Below the pieces are notes generated by a model. The model did no database searches. It was not told the DNA's origin and saw only the letters and a program-made list of their open reading frames with translations. Shown one piece after another: positions 20,546 through 32,855 of a stretch of 64,000 bases of DNA (the first letter of the stretch is position 1; each line of letters begins with the position of its first letter). Source of the DNA: Sorghum bicolor (taxonomy: Eukaryota > Streptophyta > Magnoliopsida > Poales > Poaceae); assembly GCF_000003195.3 (NCBI RefSeq), contig NC_012879.2, positions 37,033,268-37,097,267 on the forward strand, given 5' to 3'. The position numbers were made by a program, and so were the translations under genes.

Positions 20546-22614
20546 ATTCTACCCCCTTAAGATGAATCTCGTCCTCGAGATTCGAAAGATGGTGATCAAA
20601 GAAACATGGACACTCCACTTTTGAACCTTATTCACTTCCTCGAGTAGCTCCTTAGTAGCCATTCCATTGCTTTCGTCACTCCGAACATCTCCCTCAATTG
20701 TTTCCAAGAGTTCAGTAGTGCACATTGTATAGATAAGGTTTTTTTTTACTCATAGCTCAAACAAGGGTAATACCTACACATGATATTGACTTCTCATCCA
20801 GAGGCATAAAAGATACTTCCAACTAAGGCACTAGAACGCATGGAACCTTCATTTAGCAACCTTCTTATCTAGGCTACCCCCTTAAGATGAGATTGATTGG
20901 GGAGACATTAGGGACTAGTCCTCATAACCTTTTTAAATGCTACACATCATATAGTCTTTAAAATTTGTTGTACCGAGTCTCTTGATCCAATGTTGGCTTC
21001 ATGACTAAGTTCCAATTGTTAGTACCTTTATCACAGTTTATCACAGTTAAGTTGCTTCACTCTCACTTTGTACATAAAGCTTTGTAGAATTTGGTGTCAT
21101 CTGATCTTCATACGCAACTCTTAGTCTGTGAGTATCAGTAATGACATAAACCTCCAATTATATTCTCCAAGTGGGTTGATACCTTGGAACAAAACCAAAT
21201 TCACCAAACATTTGTGATCCTAACATATGATCCAACATTAACCAATCATTCTCCTTGTAACTTCTTTAACTAGGCTACCGCCCTTATGAAAAGTCAACTA
21301 GGGCACAAGAAAGGTAGCTTGCATGTTTTTCAGACAAGTTAACTAACATTGAGAACTCCTGACATCCCAAAGAACTTAGGTGCAAGAGAACAAACAGGTA
21401 TCCTGAAATCTTCTCGTGATATGAAAACACCAGCGTAGTAAAACAAGTATAACTCTTATTATGTTAATCCAATAGAGTTGTAGCTTATACCGTTAGAAAA
21501 CTTATGAAATTCTCTACCACTTTCATGTAGAAGACCTCCTTAGGTTCTGTCTTTAAGCTTAGGTAAAACAACCAAACATAATCTCCTTCCTGATAATGTC
21601 TCAGCAAAGGTGCAGTAACTTCCAGAAGTTATATCTAGAGCTCCTTAACTCATCTGGAGATGATCCTTACATTTTTGAAAAGGTTGGGAAATTCTCTACA
21701 AGTTTCGTATACCACGTTTTCCCAGATTCTGTCTTTAACTTGGCTGAAAAATTAGAAATACCAGATCTGTCCAGATTTTGAAGCAGAACAGAAACATCCG
21801 AGTATAAATATCATAATCTCAAGTTCTACTTATCCAAATAAGTTCCAGCTTATACCGTTGGAAAGAATAGAAAATTGTCTACAAATTTTCTATAGAATAC
21901 TTTTCCAAATTCTATAGTTATATATGTCTAAAACAGTAAGCAACCGAAACTGGTACAGATTCTTGACAGCGCAGCTGCATCAACTTGTGATTTTCATAAC
22001 TCCAATTCCAAAATAGATATGGGGTTGATTCTTGTGGTCAGAGAAAGATCTTGAAGTCTAGTTGTTCCCAGAAAAAGTTGATATACTTTGCACGATCAAA
22101 ACTTGAGGTACACCAGAATCATCGCAGACTGCTCCAGAAATCAGCAACGGATAGGAACAAGAGATAGCCAAACCCAACTACTTATTTCATTAATCCTTAT
22201 GCCTTAGGTCTATAAACTAATGAAATTGTGGAGAAATCCCACAAGATCATTGCAATCATTACAAAGATCCAAATCAAGCATAAGCATAATAACAAACCAA
22301 CTAAGCACACTTCACTCAATTTGCGATACTATCGTTCTCTTCATAGTAAGGGTAGATATCTTAAAACACCTATTCCAACGATGCCAGAAGGTGGTAAGAA
22401 AAAGTTCTAAAAGCATATCAAGCAAGGAGTGGGGATGAGAACAAGTCTTTAAAATAAGCAACAAGGTGGAGACAAATAGCAAGGATAGGGATATAATATG
22501 GATGAAAATACCAAGGTTTATAGAGCAAGGATTTTATGACAATTCCAAAACCTTAAGACGACAAATTTCTAACTAGGCTTGCGTCCTACAGTCAGCATTG
22601 CTCTGATACCGCTT
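20546..22614 (-). other. Complete internal region of M with PPT and stem-loop
   Basis: 2069 bp, no gag/pol. On the minus strand it runs from the primer site (22611-22600, one mismatch to TGGTATCAGAGC) to the terminal PPT (20565-20546). An internal exact copy of the 17-bp PPT lies at 20874-20890 and a perfect 8-bp stem-loop at 20564-20583. Confidence 0.8.
20564..20583 (-). other. PPT-proximal stem-loop of M
   Basis: On the minus strand arms GAATCTCG and CGAGATTC around AGGA, immediately next to the PPT. The CTCGAGGACGAG core resembles CTCAGGGACGAG of the Athila-like elements. Confidence 0.7.
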
Positions 22615-25596
22615 TGTAATACCCGATTTTAAGGATAAAACCAGATATACACCATATGTGAGTCCTAGAAGTCAAATCTCACATATAGCTACAAATAAGG
22701 GGTAATATCAAAAGACAATGCATAAATATATAACGTACTTAGTATAAAAGATATAACCTTTGATATCAAACAGCGGACAGACAACTCCAAACTTCGGGTA
22801 TTAACTTCACTCCACAGGATCCAACGGACTGGTTGATCACAAGCCTAAACTCCTCCTGAAGTTTGGGGGAAATAGCAAGAGTGAGTCCATGTCGAACTCC
22901 ACAAGTATAGCAACTAGATTGTATAGCTCCCACAATCTCATGATCAATGTGACATAAATAATGTAAAGCATTAAACAATAAATAATGAGTATTTTAACAC
23001 ACAGGAATCATCACCATTAATGTAGATGTCCCCAAGGCCGCTCCTGACCGTGAGCTCGGCTAGTATACTAGTTTTAACACTCTGCAGAGGTTGCACATCT
23101 TTACCCATGAGTCATGATTTACCCTTTCGCCCGAGGTGATCAGCCTCTTAACCCACTTCCAAGGAAGGTCGGCAGGGATCACTATGAAGCCTTTCAAAAG
23201 TTCGTCTAACATGTTAGGGCCGCAAGGTTTCCTTCGCGAGCAGATATAGATACCCCCCTTCCGAATGGCACAATGACGCGCAGCCTATACACATAGGGAC
23301 AGGGGCTCGCATTATACCCGTGTCGGTTCAGCCCCTCTAGCGCCCTTTCGGGTAACCGCTAACAAGCTAGAAAAGGTCTTCATACTGAGCTAAAGCCAGA
23401 GCCATTATAGCCCTCATGGTTGCACTGTTGTCCCGGGTGATCACGTACAGATAAATCATCAAGTTGCTAAAAAGTCATTTTTATCGTATTTTACTTAACA
23501 TTAATCTAGTCATAGGATCATGGTCACATAAATAAAATCCAAATGCTATACTTGCCTTAATCCAATTGCTCTTGCTTATCCTTTTGGTTCAGCTGGTCTT
23601 ACTTGTTGCCAAAGCTCTTATCTTGATCACCAAAAACTGCTCTCCGACTAAACTCGATCATCGATCACACAAACAATCGAATAAAACATACACGAAGCAA
23701 ACAAGGCTACAATTAGAACACTACACCAATGAATAAAATGGTCTGAAAACAAATATACGCAGCCCCAATCATGCAGACACGAAAAGCACACTAATCGGAG
23801 TTACGATGAATAAGAAACGACTACCGAGACTTTTATATTATATTAAAAAGACTATATATACTTGATTTATTATTTTAATTGAGCAAAACTATGTAAAAAG
23901 TTATTTAGGTTAGGTTAAAAAAATAATTTAATCCTAAAACTACTCATATTTTATTTATAAACTGTGTCATATAATTTAATCAAATTAAACGTTATTTTTG
24001 CAAAAGAAAAAAACATATATGAAAGCAACTAATTGAGTTATCACATATGCAACGTATTTAAACTAAGCAAACTTAGAAATATATTTAAGTTTATTGTTAA
24101 TAGCATTTATTAATAAAAAGCCACGGTGTAAACCCATGTTTGTTTTAAATTGCAAAAGAAGTTCCTATACTTTAATTAAATTAATATTTAATTATGATAA
24201 ATATATAAACATATGGCATGGCAAACATCTCTACTAACTTATAGATCATGTGGACATAAATACAACACAAAAGAACAAACCGAAAAGAGTCAAAAGGATG
24301 AAACGCATAGACGCTAGGAGTACGACTGTAACATCTATTATTGTAATCAAGAGTTATTTAATAGATCAGCAGGACATAACTATATGGAATTAACATAACA
24401 GGGTTGATTAACCGAAAGCAACATGGCATAGAAGATAGGACCTGCCCTAGCACGTCTTGAAGCTTCGCTCGTTCCTAGTAGAAGCTTCTCTCCAGGTGGG
24501 CATCAACCAACAGAAACAACGGCAAGGTGACAGGCAGCAGCATCGGCATCGCAGGGGCTGGTGCACCACGCCGACGTCGTAGGAGTGTTGGGCACGTACA
24601 GGAGCCGGAAATCAGGTGGACTGCATTGGCTTGGTTGGAGCTTAGAGAGGATGACCACCACAGCGGGGGCGGCCGGGGAAGATGTACTGCACGTCTCGGC
24701 AACGAAGTATGAAGCAGAGAGACAAAATATTATTTACTACTTTAAGAGATTTCCAAACTAGACTCTCTTTATGTAGTTTTGGTGTAATTTGACCAAGGGG
24801 TTAGTACATATATATAGGGAGAGAAACTCCCCACCTCCGCGTCAACTAGCGATATGGTACTAATTGATTTGCAACCTTTATTTTTACTAATAGGCCTAAC
24901 TAATTATTAAGCCCATTAGTAAAGAAAACATTTGGCCTTTGAATCATGATGACGTTGGCCTAGGGTAAAATGAAGGATTTATTATTTTCAAGATTAATTA
25001 TTTTCATGGATAAAATAATTCTAGAAAAGTCCAGAATTAGTAGTTAAGCCACGAAAAATACTTCAAAAGCTCCGAAAATTTGGGAAAAATTCTCAGAAAC
25101 AATATGAAACATGAAGAACCCAAATAAAGTATTTGGGGCTCATGATAAGATAATTTGGAGCATCTAAAATTTAGATTATGCTCCACGGAAAAGGCCAGAA
25201 AAATTCCCGAGAAGTTTATAGAGATTGGTTGATGGACCAGGAACTAAAAGAAGTGCTTTGAGTGACAAAGAAAAGATTTTAGGAAGGTCCTAATTAAAAT
25301 TTGAGCTTAGAAATAAGGAATTTGGTTGTAGATAAAAGATAAATACGTGCCAAATAAGGAAGATCGATCTACTAAATGTATTTTAAATATTTTTCTTACT
25401 ATCAACACATAAAGGAGCAACAAGCATCACTTCAAAACATATGCACCAGCATGTATGCATAATAATATTGCTATGCCTTATAATAAATTTTAATTTAATA
25501 AAAAATATTATTTTTCCTATATTTTCATGAGCACAAAAATACAAAATTAAATAATTTTATCTATATTTCAAAAGGAATAAATTTTAGGGTGTTACA
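22615..25596 (-). repeat. M LTR, upper copy (5' LTR)
   Basis: 2982 bp, about 99 % identical to 17553-20545. Its TGTAACACCC start (minus) at 25596 abuts the right direct repeat; the two share only AG at the junction. Confidence 0.85.
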
Positions 25597-25874
25597 GCCC
25601 CCTTCTCATCTCTTTCTGTGGTTAGTGCTCTGATGTCCCGAAATAAATAATCTTGAAGTAATTCTTGATTCTTAGATCAACTAGAGAACTCTCAGGAAAC
25701 TTCCTCTCTTCCCATCAAAAACAATTATATAGTTATCCTTGGGCGATCTTGATTCTTAATTAGTACACTCACGTTCCCTGTGGAAAATCGATACTCTGGA
25801 ATACTCCCGGGTGAAGGCTACATCAGTATCCGTGCGCTTGCGGATTTTTCTGTTTGCGTTTAAAATACCCAACA
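25597..25874 (+). repeat. Orphan tail of an E1 3' LTR
   Basis: 278 bp identical to 11088-11365 but for one base, ending in CCCAACA. It is here only as part of the segmental repeat. Confidence 0.85.
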
Positions 25875-26687
25875 AAGCTCTCCTCTCATCTCTAAACTAG
25901 AGTAGATCTAGTAGTAGCGAGATGGAGAGCGAGAGAGGATTGGAGGAGAGACCAGCCTGTTGGTTGTTCCTCTGGTTGTACTTTGCCATGATCAAGCTCT
26001 AATCAAGCTTGCTCATGGGATGACTCTGATAATCTACTTCTATTTCATTATGCAATTACTATCCATGTATGTTCTGGTTCACAACTCTTTTGAGTACTTT
26101 AATCTATAGGACGCTATAGGTGAGAGTTGTAGTATAGGTGTAAGCGTGGTGCTTAGACCTAGATTACTTGTGGATATCCCCTGTCTAGCCGGATCGTGTG
26201 GTAGGCCGCGTAGGTGATAGTTACGTTGGTCCCCTGTAGTCCACCTCCTGTTTGCAGGACCGGTAGGGTTTATCAGCCTATGGATAAGCATCCTTTGTGG
26301 TGTATTCTTATCACGTGGTTCGTCCCAGACATAGACATACCCCTTTGAAGTAGAGAAACCATAGTTATCCTCTCTATTCTCCTACCATCGCCCATATACT
26401 AGATTGCTCTACTCTCTATTCCCATATTATCATCCATTGTTATCTTTCCTTTAATATTGTTCTTATTCAATTCTACCATCTTTCCTATTTACACCTATCT
26501 ATCTATCTTGGTTAAGTTAGAGCATAGTTGGTTCTCCCGTTTCCCTGTGGATACGATAAAACCTTTATCTGCGTAAAAGCTACAACGGTATCCATGCGCT
26601 TGCGGATTTATCTGTGTATGTATAAATACCATAGTACACTCTACTGCTATGCTGGGGATGACAACCTAATATTCAAGTGGTGTTAGC
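25875..26687 (+). repeat. Second copy of element O LTR, part 2
   Basis: Matches 11366-12178 with single-base changes only. Carried by the segmental repeat. Confidence 0.8.
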
Positions 26688-26696
26688 AAGTGTCAA

Positions 26697-26936
26697 CACA
26701 CCCCCATCACCTTTGACCGCGACGACCACCCTATCTGGGTCGTCGCCCCCAGGATCTATCCGCTTGTCGTCGACCCCATTTTTATCAACACTAGACTCTC
26801 GAAGGTACTGATGGATGGCGGCAACAGCCTCAACATCATCTACCTCAAGACTCTCGACCTCCTAGGCATTGAGAGAGCACAGCTCCTGCCCAGCGCGGGC
26901 CGCTTCAATGGCGTCGTGCCTGTTGACAGGAAATAA
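26697..26936 (+). pseudogene. Second copy of the Tat protease fragment
   Basis: Matches 12188-12427; the frame is still open to the TAA at 26934. Confidence 0.8.
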
Positions 26937-27520
26937 GACCTAGTTCTATATACTCAAAAGCCCGTCAACAGTCCTCGATTGAAGGAAGATAAGCATCACA
27001 TGAACATATTTATCACTAATAAAGTTTCAATTGTACTCTTAGCTTGCTTAGTGCAGAGAAGAAGGAAATGAACCCTGTGGGCCCCATAACCCCGGTCGGC
27101 CGACCATGGTTTGGGCCCACCAAGGGCTCCGCTCCATGGCATGAGCCATGGCATACTCCAAGGAGTAAATCCCAACCCTTGGTTCCAAGTGTGCTTGCCC
27201 TCAATGGTTCAAACACTTAGCACATCGATCCTTGGGCCCACATGAAAGCAAGCAAGTGTGCAACTTTGGACAACACTTCACATGACAAGTGGGGACACCA
27301 CTAGGAGGCCAGCGGTGGGCCAGGGGCCCCAAAGGTAGGTTGGCCAACCGACCAATTGGGTGATGCCACCTAGCCCAACCTCCCACCGACCTAAGGACCT
27401 TCCAGAAGGTCAGTGGGACCCACTGTCAGCCACAGGGTAGGTCGACCGACCAACATGTGGGCCCCATCTTGAGTCAGTTCACTCCCACCGACGTCCCCAT
27501 GATGAACATGTGACAGAAAT
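26937..27520. other. Second copy of the palindrome-rich spacer
   Basis: Matches 12428-13011; no gene seen. Confidence 0.4.
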
Positions 27521-30239
27521 TGTAACACCCTAGGTGTTTGCCACGAGTTAGACCTTAGGTTTTGAGCTCCAACATGTCATGATAAGTGGTGATGATCATG
27601 TTCATGTTAAAGTCAATCCATGAAAGTGAGCCTCAAGTTAAACTTGGAGAACGCACCCTTGCTTACATATAGGCCCTTTTCAAAGTGTATGCTTGGGTGA
27701 CATTAATGGAACCTCTTTCATGTATCTTACATCCATCAATACCTATAGTGAGCACTCAAAAAGTTTTATAAAGTTTAGAATCAAAAGGTCACATGAAATG
27801 ATAAGTTACGTGCTTGTTGGAATGACCTTATTAAGTGAATAGAACAATGGGTCATCAACCAATCCTTGAAACCTTGTCCAAATGACTCTAGATGAACTCT
27901 ACAACAAAAGTCATGAAGGGTTCATGTTGAGCTTCTGTCCAGAAAATGCTTCAATTAGCCTAATACCTTAGTTTGAGCTTTATCAAGTTGCTGCTTTGAC
28001 CAAAGTGAAAGTTTGACTTATATACTAGTTCTGAGGTTTGAGCTTTAAGGTTTGACCTTAAAGTTTGGTGCCTTACCTAGTCAAATTTAGCTTACAAGAT
28101 TCAATACAGTGTTGTTTTGGAGACAAGATTGAATCTGCTGTAATTTGAATAAGTAAGATTTAAAGTTTGGTGCCTTACCTAGTCTACTTTTCTAAGCAAT
28201 TCAAATATGAGCCACAAGATTGAATCTGCTGTAATTTCCAGCATTTCGAATTACTAAGTCTGGGATTGTAGTTCATCACATTGGCATCCCGCATTCTTCT
28301 AATTCTACTAAACAACTTGCTTGGGTCCCAAAATAAAAGTTGGAGCATATTGTGGACAAGAGCATACCAAAAGATGACACCAGTTTGACTTTGTTTTGGT
28401 CATCAATTTTGAGTTTTGCTAATCATTATCAAGTCATTGACACTCATAGATTGGTGTCAAATTATCTACTAACCTACAACCCTATTGACCATGAGCCTTA
28501 AACGAAAAATGTAGAGCAGCACGAGAACAACAAACTTCGTGTTTGGCCCATGATCTAAATCGGCCTGGAAATGGCCCAAATCTGATTCCAACGTCGGCCA
28601 TACGGTCACCCGCCACGTGCTCGGCAAAATGCGTCAAAGGCCAACGCATGTCCTAGACGTGTCCTCCATGCACGGACACCACACGCCCACCTCCCTGCTC
28701 CTATCGCCTGCTCCTCTCTGCACGCAAAGGCGAGCACCAGAGCGCCCTCCACACCCTCCTCCACTCCCTCATTAAATCTTCCTCGCTTGGAGCTTCCTCT
28801 TTTGTCTCTTGCAGCATGCACGTCGCGCACCGCCATGGCAAGCCTCTCCAACTCGAGCTTCTGCCACTGCTAGCCGCAGCCGGCCAAGGCTAGGGCCGGG
28901 CGCGACCACGGCTGGCTGAGGCCAGGCCGCCGACTGGCTCCCCACTGTCACCAGCCGCCCTCCAGCACAACCCCGAAGCCGGCCATGTTCGTCTGTGTCC
29001 TGTGTTCCGTAAGAAGGGAGAAGAGAAAGGACCTCGGGTTAGAATATGAAACAACACAGGGTTCTAGATGCGAAGCCAAGACTCATATGAATAGTGTTTG
29101 TGGGCTGTGGCATGATTCATGGAAAATCCAGGGTCCCCGGTGCAAGATCTGTTTTCCTTTTCTTTTGTTTTTGCAGACATCATGGATGAACTTTGGAAAT
29201 GCATAGTAATTCATAGAAAAGTCATAAAATAGCAACTGTGGACTTTTTGGAATCCTTGTGAAATTCTCTATGCAGGAGATCTATAATATGGCATTGTTTA
29301 GTTTGCAGTTTTAACAGTAAAAATAGATTTATGCATTTCGGTTTTAATTGCTTGTTATATTTGTCTTTTTCATAACCACTGTTTTATTGCTCAAATATAT
29401 TGTGGCATGCTTTAAATATAATATTTGATGTCTGGTAAAAGTTTCATGAATTTAGGCATGACAAATTGGGAGTTATAAAAATAACAAATGCCCTGTGTTG
29501 CTTTGCTGCTATTCTGAGTAGATCTGCGTGTTTGTATTGTTTGGCTCAGTTAGGTTGTGAATCATGCCCGGATGAAAATATATGAGTTGTAGTACTTTTC
29601 ATAAGCTTTCCATCAAGCTAAATAACATAATTTATGGTCAAGCATATGTTTAGTTATAGTAGTTTAAAGTACTGTTTCAGTTTCTGTCTAAACCCAGATA
29701 GGGATGCATTGTTTGTTATGTAAGACCTTGTTAGTTGCAGATTTAGCTCTAGATGTTTATAACAAAGTTGTTCAAAATTTAGTAAGCTTTCTATAAAGTA
29801 CATAACCATAATTTATGGGCATATGAAACTCAAGTTATGGCTGTTTAATATGGCGTGATAGATTCTGTCCATGTTTTGAATAGAGATGTCTTTATGGGGC
29901 TTGATAAAAGGTTTATAATTATAAATAAAAATGTAAAAATGGAAAATGTTGTTCTAGTATAATTCTATGATATTGCTGTATCATGTTATTATATAATATT
30001 GTCATGTGTTTGAAAAAAATATAATTTGTGCATTTATCTTGCTATCACATGGTTAATTGCAATAGCAAATTGTTTTTTTCATAGATGTTGCTATGCTTAT
30101 TCAAATGCAGTGAAATTGGTACAGTAGTCTATTGATGGTATTCAGATGCTACTGTAATTTTTGTAGAATTTACTGTGCATGTTTGGTATAGGTTATTTAA
30201 TTCACCTTATTATCTAAATAAATTAAGAAATGCATTAAA
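27521..30239 (+). repeat. 5' LTR of Tekay-like element B, first 2.7 kb
   Basis: TGTAACACCC start, collinear with the 3' LTR of B from 41402 to about 44231 with several indels. Identity ends at GCATTAAA (30239), where gag sequence of E2 begins. Its last roughly 70 bp reappear at 36127-36198, so E2 lies inside this LTR and a deletion removed the intervening LTR sequence. Confidence 0.75.
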
Positions 30240-30241
30240 CA

Positions 30242-31285
30242 AGTTTTCAGCAACAAAATGATGAATCTGTTCCAGAAGCATGGGAGCGCTTTCAAGACTA
30301 CATCCTAGAATGTCCCCATCATGGAATGGAGAGTTGGCTATTGATGCAGACATTTTATCATGGGCTCGGCAACAGTGCCCGAGAGACCATGGATGCTGCA
30401 GCTGGAGGAGCATTCTTATCACTTACCATACCACAAGCCACAGCTCTTGTGGAGAAGATGGCATCCAATCAAGGCTGGAATGAAGAGAGGACCCAGACAC
30501 GTAAGAGAGGTGGAGGTATGCATCAGCTCAAGGAGGTAGACATGATGTCTGCAAAGCTAGACCTGCTCATGAAGAAGCTCGACGATAGAGCTGGAGACAA
30601 GAAAGAAGTTATGCACATCTACGACTCTCACATGACTTATGAGGAGTGTGGAGATACTGGACACTTAGGCAACCACTGCCCTGAGATACTTGAGGATGTG
30701 AACTACTTCAACAACAACTACTACTACTACAACCGTCCTCAACAAAATCAAGGTTGGAAGCAACCGAGGCCTAACTACTCAGGTAATTATCAAGGTAACA
30801 ATTCTTACAACAACAATAACAATTTTCCACCTCTGAGAGAGTTAGTGTCTAATCAAGGAAAGCTAGTGGATAACCGATCTAAGAAATTAGCATATAATGA
30901 TAAAATGCTAGAAAATATAAATAATAGAATGGATAATTTCTCTACTGCCATCAAGAATCAAATTAGCTTTAATAAAATGATTGAATCCCAGTTAAATCAA
31001 ATAGCTGCTGCTGTTCCTGCTACTAACCCCGGTATACCATCACAACCGGAAGGATTAGAATCTGCAAATCTTGTAGACATGTTTGATGCAGGTAATAACT
31101 GGAGTAACCCCGTCACTGAATTCACTACTGACCTTCTGCTGGTCAAGAGAGCTGATCTAGGACGCCCCGTCATCCCGATCTCCATCGGCATGGTGGACGT
31201 CCCAGAAGCACTATGTGACTTTGGCTCGAGTGTCAACATTATACCCAGGGTACTCTATGAAAATTCATTACATATCCTTTATTAG
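30242..31285 (+). pseudogene. gag: E2 Gag, 5'-truncated, with start of first protease domain
   Basis: Open from the junction. It reads Q-Q-Q-N-D-E-S, then E-A-W-E-R-F-Q-D-Y and H-G-M-E-S-W-L-L-M-Q-T-F-Y-H-G, the retrotransposon-gag core of Athila-type elements. A zinc-knuckle position at about 30642-30690 reads Y-x2-C-x4-H-x4-C: the first Cys is Tyr, so the knuckle is probably inactive. An Asn/Tyr/Gln-rich linker (about 30695-30830) and an amphipathic Asn/Gln/Lys segment follow. At about 31218 the first retropepsin starts (C-D-F-G-S-S-V-N-I-I-P). The frame stops at 31283; the rest of that domain continues in another frame from 31294, indicating one indel near 31280. Confidence 0.82.
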
Positions 31286-31293
31286 AAATAACC

Positions 31294-32349
31294 ATGTGTT
31301 TGCAGTTTGCAGATCAGACGATAAGTTTCCCAAAGGGAATACTGAAGAACCTTTGTGTCCGAGTTGGTACCTTGTACGCCCCAGCAGACTTCGTGGTGAT
31401 AGAGACCGGTAATGATGAGAGAGCACCTATCATCTTAGGAAGGCCATTCTTGAACACCTCGGGAGTTGTCATCTATGCTATTGCTGCCAAGATCAGTTTC
31501 TACATCAGAGGGAGGAAGGAGACATTTTTCTTCAAGAACAAGACTACACAAATCCCAGATCAATCCAGACGTGAATCAAGGAAGAGGACCAACAGGAGGA
31601 ACAGGAACAAGCAATTGTGGACCGAGTCAGCTAAGATGGTCACTGCAGTTCATGGAGGCCAAGATCAACAACTTAAGTCACCATTTTTGACCAAGAAGGA
31701 CGACCCAGGAATGCCAAGCATCTACTGCTCCATAAATGGATACAACTTCTACAAGACGTTTTGCGACACCGGATCGGGCGTCAACATAATGGCCGCAGTC
31801 ACCTATCGGCTCTTGTTCGGAACCATGCCCCTAAAACCAACATACATTCAGCTCCAGATGGCAGATCAGACATTTCGAGAGGTTAAAGGAACAGTAACTG
31901 ATGTCCCAGTCAAAATAGACGATCATTTTGTCTACACAGACTTTCAGGTTATTGACATGGGAGAAGATGAGTACGATCCACCCATCATCTTTGGAAGACC
32001 GCTCCTTAGCACCGTTAAAGCAATTATCTGTATTGGAACTGGAGAAGTCCATATGCACTTTCCCTCAGAGAAGGTACGCCGTTATTTTATTGACCCTAAC
32101 TATATCGTTGAAGAATCTAAGCAGGTAAGAAAACAACGCAACCGCAACCAGAGGAGGCAAATCATCAAGGACGGATGGGCAGACTACGAAGGAGAAGTTG
32201 TAAGGTCAGAAGACGTAGAGTTTAAACAGAATTATCCAGAGGAGACCGAAGCACCAAGTCAGGTGTGGAAAGAGAAGATAACCATACATGAAGAGGAGGC
32301 GCCGCCGGAAGTACCGACTACGCCACCCAACGAATCCCAGGACAATTGA
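31294..32349 (+). CDS. E2 tandem retropepsin-like domains
   Basis: 351 codons. Residues 1-60 complete the first protease (A-D-Q-T-I-S-F-P-K-G-I-L, then I-I-L-G-R-P-F-L). A basic Arg/Asn-rich linker follows (about residues 90-110). A second, complete protease starts near residue 145: F-C-D-T-G-S-G-V-N-I-M with canonical D-T-G, Q-M-A-D-Q-T-F near 188, and I-I-F-G-R-P-L-L near 230. The C-terminus is acidic and Pro-rich. The sequence stops at 32347; no RT follows. Aspartic proteases of this type cut Gag-Pol in the particle. Two in a row is unusual; whether both were ever active is unknown, and the first carries D-F-G rather than D-T-G. Confidence 0.8.
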   Translation: MCLQFADQTISFPKGILKNLCVRVGTLYAPADFVVIETGNDERAPIILGRPFLNTSGVVIYAIAAKISFYIRGRKETFFFKNKTTQIPDQSRRESRKRTNRRNRNKQLWTESAKMVTAVHGGQDQQLKSPFLTKKDDPGMPSIYCSINGYNFYKTFCDTGSGVNIMAAVTYRLLFGTMPLKPTYIQLQMADQTFREVKGTVTDVPVKIDDHFVYTDFQVIDMGEDEYDPPIIFGRPLLSTVKAIICIGTGEVHMHFPSEKVRRYFIDPNYIVEESKQVRKQRNRNQRRQIIKDGWADYEGEVVRSEDVEFKQNYPEETEAPSQVWKEKITIHEEEAPPEVPTTPPNESQDN

Positions 32350-32843
32350 GAAAATGGAGAGTCCCGTTTGGAGGACTTAAAAACACCGAACGCCTTGCCA
32401 AGAGGTAACCTTGGTAGTTATCCTTTCCCTTTCAATTATTTCAAATAGTTTACTTAGTTAATCATGTCCATACGATCCTAAAAAGAAAATAAAATGTGAA
32501 AAACAGTAAGCCCCAAGTGAGTATACGAGTGGCATAAAACCCATAAGTACATTCACTGTGGTGGCATAAAAATAAAATAAAATTTTCTTTTCTGCTTTAT
32601 AAAATGAAAATATAAAAACAAGAAGTAATATTTATTAAGGAGTCTCAACGTGATAAAGGCTAGATATTTATGCTAACACTTAATCAGTTCCACAAGTTTT
32701 GTTGTCTATTTGAGCTCCACAGAATTTAAGAATCAAGAAGACTAGCACACGGAGGACATTCTAATCGCTGTCAGAATGCTGCTGACTTTCAAATACACCT
32801 CTGTCACCTGCTAGCTACATCAAGGGAAATTACGTCAAAATTC

Positions 32844-32855
32844 AGCTTGGGGGAG
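32844..32855 (+). other. Internal PPT copy of E2
   Basis: AGCTTGGGGGAG, identical to its terminal PPT core at 34487-34498. Confidence 0.6.

Larger units (their letters stand above)
15716..25596 (-). mobile_element. M: minus-strand tandem LTR-internal-LTR-internal array, non-autonomous Tekay-like element
   Basis: Read on the minus strand: LTR (25596-22615), internal (22614-20546), LTR (20545-17553), second internal (17552-15716, cut about 190 bp before its 3' LTR would start). Two LTRs sharing one copy of internal sequence on the same side of each is the signature of unequal recombination between element copies. Primer sites of the initiator-Met type follow both LTRs and a PPT precedes the middle LTR. 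The internal domain is only 2.07 kb and contains no gag or pol similarity, so the family needs proteins supplied in trans. The two 4.8-kb units are about 99.3 % identical; the main indels are 32 bp at about 17407/22440 and 11 bp at about 18880. Confidence 0.85.
25597..30224 (+). repeat. Large direct repeat, right copy (A')
   Basis: Copy of 11088-15715. It begins in mid-LTR of E1-type sequence with no element upstream to explain it, and continues without a break into further LTR B sequence to 30239, so this copy holds the original right-hand context while the left copy holds the original left-hand context. Using 41402 onward as outgroup, derived changes are split between the copies (about nine left, six right). 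Confidence 0.88.

Noticed and set aside
15716..25596. CRISPR-like or satellite array because of repeated 5-kb units
   Set aside because: Only two units, each with LTR ends, primer site and PPT; a retroelement tandem, not a satellite.
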